NCBI GenBank assembly: GCA_011799875.1 | Contig: JAAAXO010000122.1 | Location: 62,001-126,000, forward strand | Direction of reading: 5' to 3' | Source of the DNA: Thinopyrum elongatum | Taxonomy: Eukaryota > Streptophyta > Magnoliopsida > Poales > Poaceae | DNA: 64,000 nt | Part shown: positions 49,204 through 59,277 of the stretch, piece by piece | Layout: each line of letters starts with the position of its first letter | How positions within the stretch are numbered: the stretch's first letter is position 1 | The notes under the pieces: model-generated | What the model was told of the DNA's origin: nothing | Databases searched by the model: none | The model's input: the letters and a program-made list of their open reading frames with translations, nothing else | Program-made: the position numbers and the translations under genes

Positions 49204-50936
49204 ACATGGCAACATTATTTATGGCCCAAAGAATTTGTTATTCATTCTGATCATGAATCTTTGAAACATATTAAAAGTCAAGCCAAACTGAACCGTAGAC
49301 ATGCTAAATGGGTTGAATTCATTGAGACTTTCCCTTATGTCATTAAACACAAGAAGGGTAAAGAAAATGTTATTGCTGATGCATTGTCTCGTCGTTATAC
49401 TATGCTTTCACAACTTGACTTTAAAATATTTGGTTTGGAGACCATCAAAGATCAATATGTGCATGATGCTGAATTTAAAGATGTATTGCAGAATTGTAAA
49501 GAAGGGAGAACATGGAATAAGTTCATCGTTAACGATGGATTTGTATTTCGTGCTAACAAGCTATGCATTCCAGCTAGCTCCGTTCGTCTTTTGTTGTTGC
49601 AGGAGGCGCATGGAGGAGGATTAATGGGACACTTTGGCGTAAAGAAGACGGAGGATGTACTTGCTACACATTTCTTTTGGCCAAAGATGAGACGGGATGT
49701 TGAGCGCTTTGTTGCTCGCTGCACTACATGTCAAAAAGCTAAGTCACGACTCAATCCTCATGGTTTATATATGCCTTTGCCTGTACCTAGTGTTCCATGG
49801 GAGGATATATCTATGGACTTTGTTTTGGGTTTACCTCGAACAAAGAAGGGGAGGGATAGCATATTTGTTGTCGTGGATAGGTTCTCGAAAATGGCACACT
49901 TTATACCATGTCATAAAAGCGATGATGCTGCTAATGTTGCTGATCTGTTCTTTCGTGAAATTATTCGCTTGCATGGTGTGCCAAATACTATTGTTTCAGA
50001 TCGTGATACTAAATTTCTTAGCCACTTTTGGAGATGTTTATGGGCTAAGTTGGGGACTAAACTGCTTTTTAGTACTACTTGTCACCCCCAAACTGATGGA
50101 CAAACTGAAGTAGCCAATAGAACTTTGTCTACTATGCTTAGGGCTGTTTTGAAGAATAACAAGAAAATGTGGGAAGAATGCTTGCCTCATATTGAATTTG
50201 CTTATAATCGTTCGTTGCATTCTACTACTAAGATGTGCCCTTTTGAAATTGTATATGGTTTCCTACCTCGTGCACCTATTGATTTGTTGCCTCTTCCATC
50301 TTCGGAGAAGGTTAATTTTGATGCTAAACAACGTGCTGAATTGATCTTAAAAATGCATGAGTTAACTAAGGAGAACATTGAGCGTATGAATGCTAAATAT
50401 AAACTTGCTGGAGATAAGGGTAGAAAACATGTTGTGTTTGCACCTGGAGATCTTGTTTGGTTACATTTGCGTAAGGATAGATTTCCTGATTTGCGTAAAT
50501 CAAAGCTAATGCCACGTGCTGATGGTCCTTTTAAGGTGTTAGAGAAAATAAATGATAATGCATATAAACTTGAGCTGCCTGCAGATTTTGGGGTTAGTCC
50601 CACTTTTAACATTGCAGATTTGAAGCCTTATTTGGGTGAGGAAGATGAGCTTCCGTCGAGGACGACTTCATTTCAAGAAGGGGAGGATGATGAGGACATC
50701 AATAACATTGTTACACCCACAGCCCCTACTGCTATACATACTGGACCAATTACTAGAGCTCGCGCACGCCAATTAAATTATCAGGTACTTTTGTTTCTTG
50801 GTAATGATTCTAATGTTCATGAGAATATGATGCTGCCTAAATTGGATACATTTGTTTTGCTTACAAATGAAGGGCCTAGCTTGGACAATAAAGAGGAACC
50901 TTGGAGCAAGTTCAAGCATGGAGATGATGGCATGCG
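49204..50936 (+). pseudogene. pol: A1 RNase H-integrase with CR tail cut by solo LTR
   Basis: Open from [11 protein letters not shown] through the zinc region ([21 protein letters not shown]) and the catalytic core ([33 protein letters not shown]). It continues through the [19 protein letters not shown] module into LTR L20 (from 50688). There the CR tail ([22 protein letters not shown]) is interrupted at GDDGMR by solo LTR L21. The polypurine tract AAGAAGGGGAGGA ends at 50687. The N-terminal half of pol lies at 27763-30525, so the copy is not functional. Confidence 0.88.
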
Positions 50937-52597
50937 TGATGAGGACATGACTACCTTGGATATGACCAAAAATATTGCATACATGTATATTTGTGAGGTG
51001 ATTTCTAATGCAAACTATGCAATAATTTATTTGTGTCATCCATGACAAAAATACTTCACAAACTTTTGTGCCATGTCTAATTGCAGGTGTATGGGACATT
51101 TGTACAATTCACATATGAAGATAAGGGAAAAAAAAGAAGTTTAGGTGCTGTTCAAAAAGTCCTCTCACGTCACTTTTGGGCCAAGAGAAGATAGAGTCCA
51201 AGTCTCTCACGTTCTGGATTCAGATTCGGACTGCACAGATATACCTGACTCAAAACGCCAAGAACTATTTCATACGGACTCCGAATTGGGTGATTCTTTT
51301 TTTGTTGGAAAGTAGATTTCGTGCTCTTTCTAACCCAATTGGTTTCACCTTCAAATTCATCCGGAGCGTTGAGTTGTCGTCGAAACAATCTGACGCTATA
51401 GCAGAATCCGAGTCAAACTACAAGTCCAAAGGTGTTGCATCACCTCCACTTGGGCCCATTGGCCTTGTACGACCTAGGGTTAGTTTTAGGCTGCCTTGGG
51501 ACGTCCTCCCACCTCCTTGGCCGCCACCCCTTGCTCCAATATAAGTAGATCCATCTAGTAGCTTTTTGCTTGGGATTTGTTTAGTTAAAAGTTAGCCATT
51601 GCAACTTCGTGTACTTCGTTTGTGTCCAACGACCAGACCAAGACCGCTTTCGGATCCCCACCATTATCAATACTTCATCTATATTCGCAATATTCAGATT
51701 GCATTATCATATTCTTGCTTGTTCTTCGATTGCGTGCAGGAATAGACCTTCGTGGTCAGGCTGATCGTGCTTCCAGCACCGTCAGTAACCTCAGGAGATT
51801 GGTTTAGCGATTGCTAAGGCGCAACGTCGTGCACGTTTGTAGTCGGATCGTCAAAGTCGGCTCCACCAAATCGATAGTTACCATCTCATCGAAAGATCGG
51901 GACACCCTCGCCTCTATCAATGCGCAAGGGGAACAAGAACGGAGTTACAAGTGATGATTTCAGGACTTTGAAGCCACCATAATGAGTGCAGGAAGCCTTG
52001 GATGAAATATACAAGATGCCACTTCATAAATTTCTTCCAGAGGCTATTATAGGTGCTGCGTCACCTTATTATTGGGCCAGGCCCATGTAATTTCGAAATA
52101 CTTGAGTATAGGCTGTTTTTAGAGTCCGTATGTGTGGGGAAACAAGAGATAGGGTTGGTTTTGGACCCCTCCTTCAAGGGCCACGAAATCCCCCCCTCTT
52201 CCTCCATATATACAGCCCTTAGGGCACCGCTTAGACTTTGGGTTTTGTTTAGATTAAAAGTTCGCCATAGCTGCAACTTCGCGTACTTCGTTTGTGTTCA
52301 ACGACCAAACCAAGACGTCACAGAACCCCACCTTGATCAATAAAGCTTTCATCTTATATTCGCAATATCCAGGTTGCAAATCTTAATTTCTTGCTTGTTC
52401 TTCGTTTGCTTGCAGGAGATAGACCCTCGTGGTCAGGTTGATTGTGCTCCGGCGTGGTCAATAACCTCTCGGAGTTGGTTTAGCGATTGCTAAGGCGCGA
52501 CGTCCTCGCACGTTCGTAGTCGGATCGTCAAAGTCTACTCCACCAAAAACGATAGCTATCATCTCATCGAAAGATCGGGACACCCTCGCCTCTATCA
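50688..52597 (+). mobile_element. Family A LTR (L20), 3' LTR of A1, hit by L21
   Basis: 922 bp after removing the nested LTR and one duplication copy. Right flank GCATA matches the left flank of L10. Confidence 0.93.
50937..51919 (+). mobile_element. Solo LTR of family B (L21) with TSD ATGCG
   Basis: 983-bp B LTR between ATGCG at 50932-50936 and 51920-51924. Intron candidate retained. It proves that family B LTRs insert by normal integration with a 5-bp duplication. Confidence 0.95.
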
Positions 52598-52820
52598 GCA
52601 TATTTGTTGTCGTGGATAGGTTCTCGAAAATAGCACACTTTATACCATGTCATAAAAGCGATGATGCTGTTAATGTTGCTGATTTGTTCTTTCGTGAAAT
52701 TATACGCTTGCATGGTGTGCCAAATACTATTGTTTCATATCGTGATACTAAATTTCTTAGCCACTTTTGGAGATGCTTATGGGCTAAGTTGGGGACTAAA
52801 CTGCTTTTTAGTACTACATG
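52598..52820 (+). pseudogene. pol: Host H integrase core fragment, catalytic Asp lost
   Basis: Continues 25723 after the GCATA duplication: [13 protein letters not shown] and [17 protein letters not shown]. The motif that reads VSDRDTKF in other copies is VSYRDTKF (TAT at 52738-52740), which removes the second acidic residue of the DDE triad. Then cut at LLFSTTC by the B' element. Confidence 0.9.
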
Positions 52821-53802
52821 TGATGAGGACATGAATACCTTGGATACGACCAAAAATATTGCATACATGTATATTTGTGAGGTGATTTCTAATGCAAACT
52901 ATGCAATAATTTATTTGTGTCATCCAGGACAAAAATACTTCACAAACTTTTGTGCCATGTCTAATTGCAGGTGTATGGGACATTTGTACAATTCACATAT
53001 GAAGATAAGGGAAAACGAGAAGTTTAGGTGCTGTTCAAAAAGTCCTCTCACGTCACTTTTGGGCCAAGAGAAGATAGAGTCCAAGTCTCTCACGTTCTGG
53101 ATTCAGATTCGGACTGCACAGACATACCTGACTCAAAACGCCAAGAACTTTTTCATACGGACTCCGAATTGGGTGATTCTTTTTTTGTTGGAAAGTAGAT
53201 TTCGTGCTCTTTCCAACCCAATTGGATTCACCTTAAAATTCATCCGGAGCTATGAGTTATCGACGAAACAATCTGACGCTGTAGCAGAATCCGAGTCAAA
53301 CTACAAGTCCAAAGGTGTTGCATCACCTCCACTTGGGCCCATGAGCCTTGTACGACCTAGGGTTAGTTTTAGGCTGCCTTGGGACGTCCTCCCACCTCCT
53401 TGGCCGCCACCCCTTACTCCTATATAAGTAGATCCATCTAGTAGCTTTTTCCTTGGGATTTGTTTAGTGAAAAGTTAGCCATTGCAACTTCGTGTACTTC
53501 GTTTGTGTCCAACGACCAGACCAAGACCGCTTTCGGATCCCCACCTTTATCAATACTTCATCTATATTCGCAATATTCAGATTGCATTATCATATTCTTG
53601 CTTGTTCTTCGATTGCGTGCAGGAATAGACCTTCGTGGTCAAGCTGATCGTGTTTTCAGCATCGTCAGTAACCTCGGGAGATTGGTTTAGCGATTGCTAA
53701 GGCGCAACGTCATGCACGTTTGTAGTCGGATCGTCAAAGTCGACTCCACCAAATCGATAGCTATCATCTCATCGAAAGATCGGGACACCCCCGCCTCTAT
53801 CA
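52821..53802 (+). mobile_element. B' element 5' LTR (L22)
   Basis: 982 bp, TATATAA at 53421-53427, no AATAAA in R (AATACT instead). Confidence 0.95.
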
Positions 53803-55189
53803 AGTGGTATCAGTTTTCAGGTTGCTCGGTGAGAATTTTCAGTTTTCCCTAGATTAGATTTATTTTCTTACCTATTGTCCAAAGAAAAAACCACAAAAAA
53901 AAAGTTAGATCTATTCATCCTTTGTCCAAGCCAGTCCGAGCCTTCGCAATTTTCTTTTCATTGTTTGCATTATTGAATTATCGGTTGCATCGTCGTGTTC
54001 AGTTGCTGGTCTTAGTGTCTAGTTCGTTTAGAGTTTCGAGTTCTGTTCACATTAGTCACGCCGCCGCTGCATCGTTATTCCTTCCGCTGTCCACCATCCC
54101 ATCCATCAATTTCCACATCGTGCTACCCACTGTTCATTGTCATAATCATAGTTGAGGTCGTTCACATCTGTGCTTGATCCAATCTACATCTTATCTAGTT
54201 TGTTTTGGAAAGAGGGAGAGAGAAAAAAGAGAGAAAAAAAAGTAAAAAAAAAGTTAGAGAAAAAAAAAGAGAGAAAGAAAAATAAAAAAGTGTGAAAAAA
54301 AAAACAAAATTCGGATCTATCTAGACTCAATCTCGTAGCTGAATTCGGATTGGAATCTATTTTGCGCAGTGTTCAGTAAAACAGGCATATCTTTTTCATA
54401 CGAAGTCTGTTTTGGCTCCGTGAGTACTCAAATTAAAGCTAGCGACGAGCCGCATCTAAATAGTTGCGGAAGCTAGTTCAATATTTGACACCTCAAATCG
54501 GCTTCTAAATAGGTCTTTTTGCCCTCCGAAGTTCGCGAACACAGCTTGTTCCAGTTTTTCAGGCCAGTTTTAAAATTTTTTGACTCCTCATATCAACTCG
54601 GAATTGAGTGATTCTTTTTGCATTTGAAAGCTTGAGTCAGTGCCATTCTTGAGAAAAATTATCATAAAATTGGCACAAACTTTTATAGAGTAAAGTTGGA
54701 GAGAGAATTGTTGGTATATGCTACTTGGTAGTTGTTTCTCATCATTATCTTTACTGCCATTGTGATCTTCACTTATATCTTGCTGTCCAGAGCTACTTCA
54801 TATCCTTTATTGATGCTAGTTGTGCTACGCCGTGACCTCATTAGTGTTCTAGGATCTCGTCTCTAGTCCGGTCTAGCCTAGGACCAGCACAGTACCGTCG
54901 TTGAGCGTTTATTCAACATTGCATCTCTGGATTGATTATTGCTAATCTTTTGCTACCATATATAGCCAACCCAGCTCCACATATTTCTACACCGTGTATA
55001 CGTACATTCACCTGGCAATCGCTTTACTCAATCTTCGGAGTTATTTGACACCGCTGGTTGCCCGTCACCACCTGCTGCATGGTAAGAACTTGTAAGATAT
55101 TGATATTTGCTTTACTGTGAGCGCTTTACCACCACATCCTAGTAGTTCATAGGAACATTATTCTCGATTTTTTTTTGTTTCTACTAATC
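53803..55189 (+). other. B' element leader
   Basis: Primer site TGGTATCAG at 53805-53813, an A/G-only stretch at about 54206-54305, the stem-loop region at 54849-54883 (left arm with one change) and GTAAGAAC at 55082. No gene seen in these 1.39 kb. Confidence 0.82.
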
Positions 55190-57232
55190 ATGGCAGGTTC
55201 CGGAGTTGTTAGTTCTTGGGCTTCATCGATCGTGGGAGATTTGCCATCACCTAAGAAAATACAACAACCACCACAAGAGGAGCAATTACATCAGAATGCA
55301 CATAATCAGGTTAATGTTTCCATGCCACCATTTACTGGTCGTTTTAGGCCTGATTTATATATTGAATGGGAGTACGAAATAAATGCTATATTTGCTTCCC
55401 ATAATTTTGATGAGCGTGAAAAATTTCAAGCTACTGTTAGTACTTTCAGTAGCTTTGCTTTAGTTTGGTGGAGTGAATACTGTCGGTTAAACACTGATTA
55501 TATACCTACTACTTGGGATGGTTTAAAACATGTCATGAGAGATAGATTCGTAGATGTTCATTATACTCGTGGCATGATTAAAAAACTACAACATTTAAAA
55601 CAAGGTAGTGACACCGTAACAAAATATTATGATGATTTACAAACTACATTATTGCACTCATTTTTAGAAGAAAGTGAAGAAGATTTTATGGATAGATTTT
55701 GGGGAGGATTAAACTGCGATATTCAAGAGATTCTAATTCATGAAGAGTGTTATCCTATGGACCATTTGTTTCGTCTTGCTTGCAAAGCTGAACAGGAAAT
55801 AAAACGACGTGTTGGCCACAAGGAGAACAAGCGCACGGTGCACATTCCAAGTGTTGATACAGATGTTTCTTCAACTACTAGGCGTACTATGACAACCACA
55901 TCCGTTGTTGCGAGGACTACATCATCTCCATCATGTGACACATCACCTCCAAAAGTGCCTACATCATCTGAGTTGATCATAAGAGGTAATGACAAAGGTA
56001 CATATTTTCAACTTTCACATGAGAATGATGCATGCCTAGTTAACTTGAATACATCATGTGTTGTGTTACCTATTGATTTGAGCACACCAACTATTTTAGA
56101 GAATCGTGTTACTGTCATGAATGCGTCATGTGATCAAAGAGTTGAAGTATCAACAATTTTGAGTGCACCCAATGAATTAACTGTTGATGCAAAAGAAACA
56201 ATGTTTAATCCTTTTGATATGACCTCTAATCTTGGTGATGATTTTGTGTCAAAAGACTTATTGCATGTTTGCTTATTTAAGCATGTAGTAGCATGTAAAT
56301 TTGATGCAAGTAAGGTTTATTCACCAATGTTGGGATGGTTTAATGATGAACATTGTCAATCCTTTGATATGAATAAGAGCTTCACTTATATGTGCAAATT
56401 GAGTTGCAATATTTTCATGTCTTCTAATACTTGTGATAATATTTTGGCTTTATATTTTATGAACTATGAAAGTTACTCATGTATACATGTGTCATATGTG
56501 CAAAAATCAAGGAAAGTAAAAATGGATGACATATACATATACAACATGTACACCTTGTCTCTTTTGTTAGCCACATTTCAGATTAAGCAACGCCGAGGAC
56601 GGCTTTGTTTTCAAGAAGTGGAGGATGATGAGGACATGAATACCTTGGATACGACCAAAAATATTGCATACATGTATATTTGTGAGGTGATTTCTAATGC
56701 AAACTATGCAATAATTTATTTGTGTCATCCAGGACAAAAATACTTCACAAACTTTTGTGCCATGTCTAATTGCAGGTGTATGGGACATTTGTACAATTCA
56801 CATATGAAGATAAGGGAAAACGAGAAGTTTAGGTGCTGTTCAAAAAGTCCTCTCACGTCACTTTTGGGCCAAGAGAAGATAGAGTCCAAGTCTCTCACGT
56901 TCTGGATTCAGATTCGGACTGCACAGACATACCTGACTCAAAACGCCAAGAACTTTTTCATACGGACTCCGAATTGGGTGATTCTTTTTTTGTTGGAAAG
57001 TAGATTTCGTGCCCTTTCCAACCCAATTGGATTCACCGTAAAATTCATCCGGAGCTATGAGTTATCGACGAAACAATCTGACGCTGTAGCAGAATCCGAG
57101 TCAAACTACAAGTCCAAAGGTGTTGCATCACCTCCACTTGGGCCCATGAGCCTTGTACGACCTAGGGTTAGTTTTAGGCTGCCTTGGGACGTCCTCCCAC
57201 CTCCTTGGCCGCCACCCCTTACTCCTATATAA
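55190..57232 (+). CDS. gag: Family B' non-autonomous polyprotein (intact)
   Basis: ATG at 55190 (MAGSGVVSSW); the upstream in-frame TTG is not a start. Capsid-like gag domain at residues about 50-205 (LVWWSEYCRLN, KKLQHLKQGSDTV, FWGGLNCDIQEIL, FRLACKAEQEIKRR), homologous to A gag. Ser/Thr-rich linker to about 260. Residues 336-475 form a Cys-rich region with no family I recognise (VYSPMLGWFND, CDNILALYFMN, DDIYIYNMYTLSLLLATF). There is no zinc knuckle, protease, RT or integrase. Unspliced it ends in U3 after 680 residues; removal of 56687-56775 gives 517 residues ending KREV. Probably a structural protein relying on A enzymes (inference). Confidence 0.82.
   Translation: MAGSGVVSSWASSIVGDLPSPKKIQQPPQEEQLHQNAHNQVNVSMPPFTGRFRPDLYIEWEYEINAIFASHNFDEREKFQATVSTFSSFALVWWSEYCRLNTDYIPTTWDGLKHVMRDRFVDVHYTRGMIKKLQHLKQGSDTVTKYYDDLQTTLLHSFLEESEEDFMDRFWGGLNCDIQEILIHEECYPMDHLFRLACKAEQEIKRRVGHKENKRTVHIPSVDTDVSSTTRRTMTTTSVVARTTSSPSCDTSPPKVPTSSELIIRGNDKGTYFQLSHENDACLVNLNTSCVVLPIDLSTPTILENRVTVMNASCDQRVEVSTILSAPNELTVDAKETMFNPFDMTSNLGDDFVSKDLLHVCLFKHVVACKFDASKVYSPMLGWFNDEHCQSFDMNKSFTYMCKLSCNIFMSSNTCDNILALYFMNYESYSCIHVSYVQKSRKVKMDDIYIYNMYTLSLLLATFQIKQRRGRLCFQEVEDDEDMNTLDTTKNIAYMYICEVISNANYAIIYLCHPGQKYFTNFCAMSNCRCMGHLYNSHMKIRENEKFRCCSKSPLTSLLGQEKIESKSLTFWIQIRTAQTYLTQNAKNFFIRTPNWVILFLLESRFRALSNPIGFTVKFIRSYELSTKQSDAVAESESNYKSKGVASPPLGPMSLVRPRVSFRLPWDVLPPPWPPPLTPI
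56613..56625 (+). promoter_or_regulatory. Polypurine tract of B' element
   Basis: AAGAAGTGGAGGA directly before the 3' LTR, one base different from the A tract; primes plus-strand DNA. Confidence 0.75.
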
Positions 57233-57607
57233 GTAGACCCATCTAGTAGCTTTTTCCTTGGGATTTGTTTAGTTAAAAGTTAGCCATTGCAACTTCGTGT
57301 ACTTCATTTGTGTCCAACGACCAGACCAAGACCGCTTTCGGATCCCCACCTTTATCAATACTTCATCTATATTCGCAATATTCAGATTGCATTATCATAT
57401 TCTTGCTTGTTCTTCGATTGCGTGCAGGAATAGACCTTCGTGGTCAAGCTGATCGTGCTTTCAGCATCGTCAGTAACCTCGGGAGATTGGTTTAGCGATT
57501 GCTAAGGCGCAACGTCGTGCACGTTTGTAGTCGGATCGTCAAAGTCGACTCCACCAAATCGATAGCTATCATCTCATCGAAAGATCGGGACACCCCCGCC
57601 TCTATCA
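56626..57607 (+). mobile_element. B' element 3' LTR (L23)
   Basis: 982 bp. The first 600 bp are coding for the ORF tail. Sister of L22. Confidence 0.95.
56687..56775 (+). other. Candidate intron in LTR U3 (B' 3' LTR)
   Basis: 89 bp, GTGATT ... TTGCAG, phase 0. It matches the piece missing from LTR L6. The donor is weak and the acceptor strong. Retention or removal gives different protein C-termini. Confidence 0.6.
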
Positions 57608-58525
57608 ACATGTCACCCCCAAACTGATGGACAAACTGAAGTAGTCAATAGAACATTGTGTACTATGCTTAGGGCTGTTTTGAAGAATAACAAGAAAATG
57701 TGGGAAGAATGCTTGCCTCATATTGAATTTGCTTATAATCGTTCATTGCATTCTACTACTAAGATGTGTCCTTTTGAAATTGTGTATGGTTTCCTTCCTC
57801 GTGCACCAATTGATTTGTTGCCTCTTCCATCTTCGGAGAAGGTTAATTTTGATGCTAAACAACGTGCTGAATTGATCTTAAAAATGCATGAGCTAACTAA
57901 GGAGAACATTGAGCGTATGAATGCTAAATATAAACTTGCTGGAGATAAGGGTAGAAAACATGTTGTGTTTGCACCTGGAGATCTTGTTTGGTTACATTTG
58001 CGTAAGGATAGATTTCCTGATTTGCGCAAATCAAAGTTAATGCCACGTGCTGATGGTCCTTTTAAGGTGTTAGAGAAAATAAATGATAATGCATATAAAC
58101 TTGAGCTGCCTGCAGATTTTGGGGTTAGTCCCACTTTTAACATTGCAGATCTGAAGCCTTATTTGGGTGAGGAAGATGAGCTTCCGTCAAGGACGACTTC
58201 ATTTCAAGAAGGGGAGGATGATGAGGACATCAATACCATTGTTACACCCACAGCCCCTGCTTCTATACCTACTAGACCAATTACTAGAGCTTGCGCACGC
58301 CAATTAAAATATCAGGTACTTTCGTTTCTTGGTAATGATTCTAAAGTTCATGAGAATATGATGTTGCCTAAATTGGATACATTTGTTTTGCTTACAAATG
58401 AAGGGCCTAGCTTGGACAAGAAAGAGGAACCTTGGAGCAAGTTCAAGCATGGAGATGATGGCATGCACAAGGGGAACAAGAACGGAGTTACAAGTGATGA
58501 TTTCAGGACTTTGAAGCCACCATAA
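57608..58525 (+). pseudogene. pol: Host H integrase C-terminal part and CR tail
   Basis: Resumes after the ACATG duplication: [15 protein letters not shown] (third catalytic residue), then the [19 protein letters not shown] module, [10 protein letters not shown] and, inside LTR L24, the CR tail ([26 protein letters not shown]) ending LKPP at the stop 58523-58525. This is the only uninterrupted A pol end plus CR tail in the window, apart from an R to C change in TRARARQ. In other CRM elements the tail is linked to targeting of centromeric chromatin. Not functional, because the upstream pol is broken. Confidence 0.88.
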
Positions 58526-59140
58526 TGAGTGCAGGAAGCCTTGGACGAAATATACAAGATGCCACTTCATAAATTTCGTCCAGAGGCTATTATAGGTGCT
58601 GCGTCACCTTATTATTGGGCCAGGCCCATGTAATTTCGAAATACTCGAGTATAGGCTGTTTTTAGAGTCCGTATGTGTGGGGAAACAAGAGATAGGGTTG
58701 GTTTTGGACCCCTCCTTCAAGGGCCACGAAATCCCCTCCTCTTCCTCCATATATACAGCCCTTAGGGCACCGTTTAGACTTTGGGCTTTGTTTAGATTAA
58801 AAGTTCGCCATAGCTGCAACTTCGCGTACTTCGTTTGTGTTCAACGACCAGACCAAGACGTCACAGAACCCCACCTTGATCAATAAAGTTTTCATCTTAT
58901 ATTCGCAATATCCAGATTGCAAATCTTAGTTTCTTGCTTGTTCTTCGTTTGCTTGCAGGAGATAGACCCTCATGGTCAGGTTGATTGTGCTCCGGTGTGG
59001 TCAATAACCTCTCGGAGTTGATTTAGCGATTGCTAAGGCGTGACGTCCTCGCACGTTCGTAGTCGGATCGTCAAAGTCTACTCCACCAAAAACAATAGCT
59101 ATCATCTCATCGAAAGATCGGGACACCCTCGCCTCTATCA
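58219..59140 (+). mobile_element. Family A LTR (L24), 3' LTR of host H
   Basis: 922 bp. The right flank TAACC lies in a diverged LTR; the left partner is not in the window. Confidence 0.93.
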
Positions 59141-59277
59141 TAACCCCTTGGAAGTTGGCATAGCGATTGCTAAGGCGCGACGTCTCGCACGTTCGTAGTC
59201 GGATGGTCAAGGTCGACTCCCACAGAAAACGATAGCCACCATCTCATCGAAACATCGGGACACCTTCGCCTCTATCA
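59141..59277 (+). mobile_element. Old diverged LTR end (L25)
   Basis: Last 137 bp of a CRM-type LTR (U5 end, ...CTTCGCCTCTATCA), clearly more different from both A and B than they are from their own copies, and with small indels. It was interrupted by host H. Right flank GATGT lies in gag. Confidence 0.8.

Larger units (their letters stand above)
25724..52597 (+). mobile_element. Nested family A composite element (A1), TSD GCATA
   Basis: The 5' LTR L10 and 3' LTR L20 are flanked by GCATA and share variants that other A LTRs lack (CCTACTGCTATA, AATTATCAGG, TCTAATGTTC), so they are sisters. Primer site, leader, gag-PR-RT (26646-30525) and RNase H-integrase-PPT (49204-50687) belong to it. About 530 bp of its pol is missing, and 30526-49203 is filled by other A and B pieces. 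Confidence 0.85.
52821..57607 (+). mobile_element. Complete non-autonomous family B' element, TSD ACATG
   Basis: 4787 bp between ACATG at 52816-52820 and 57608-57612. LTRs of 982 bp each (about seven differences seen by eye), primer site, leader, one ORF and a polypurine tract. Best reference copy of family B. Close LTRs and an intact ORF suggest recent insertion. Confidence 0.95.
24866..59140 (+). mobile_element. Family A host element H (3' part), broken by nested insertions
   Basis: Pol pieces 24866-25723, 52598-52820 and 57608-58218 join in order and end in LTR L24 (58219-59140). The breaks carry duplications GCATA (25719-25723 / 52598-52602) and ACATG (52816-52820 / 57608-57612). The 5' part lies beyond LTR L8 and is not identified here. 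H itself sits inside the old LTR at 59141. Confidence 0.88.
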
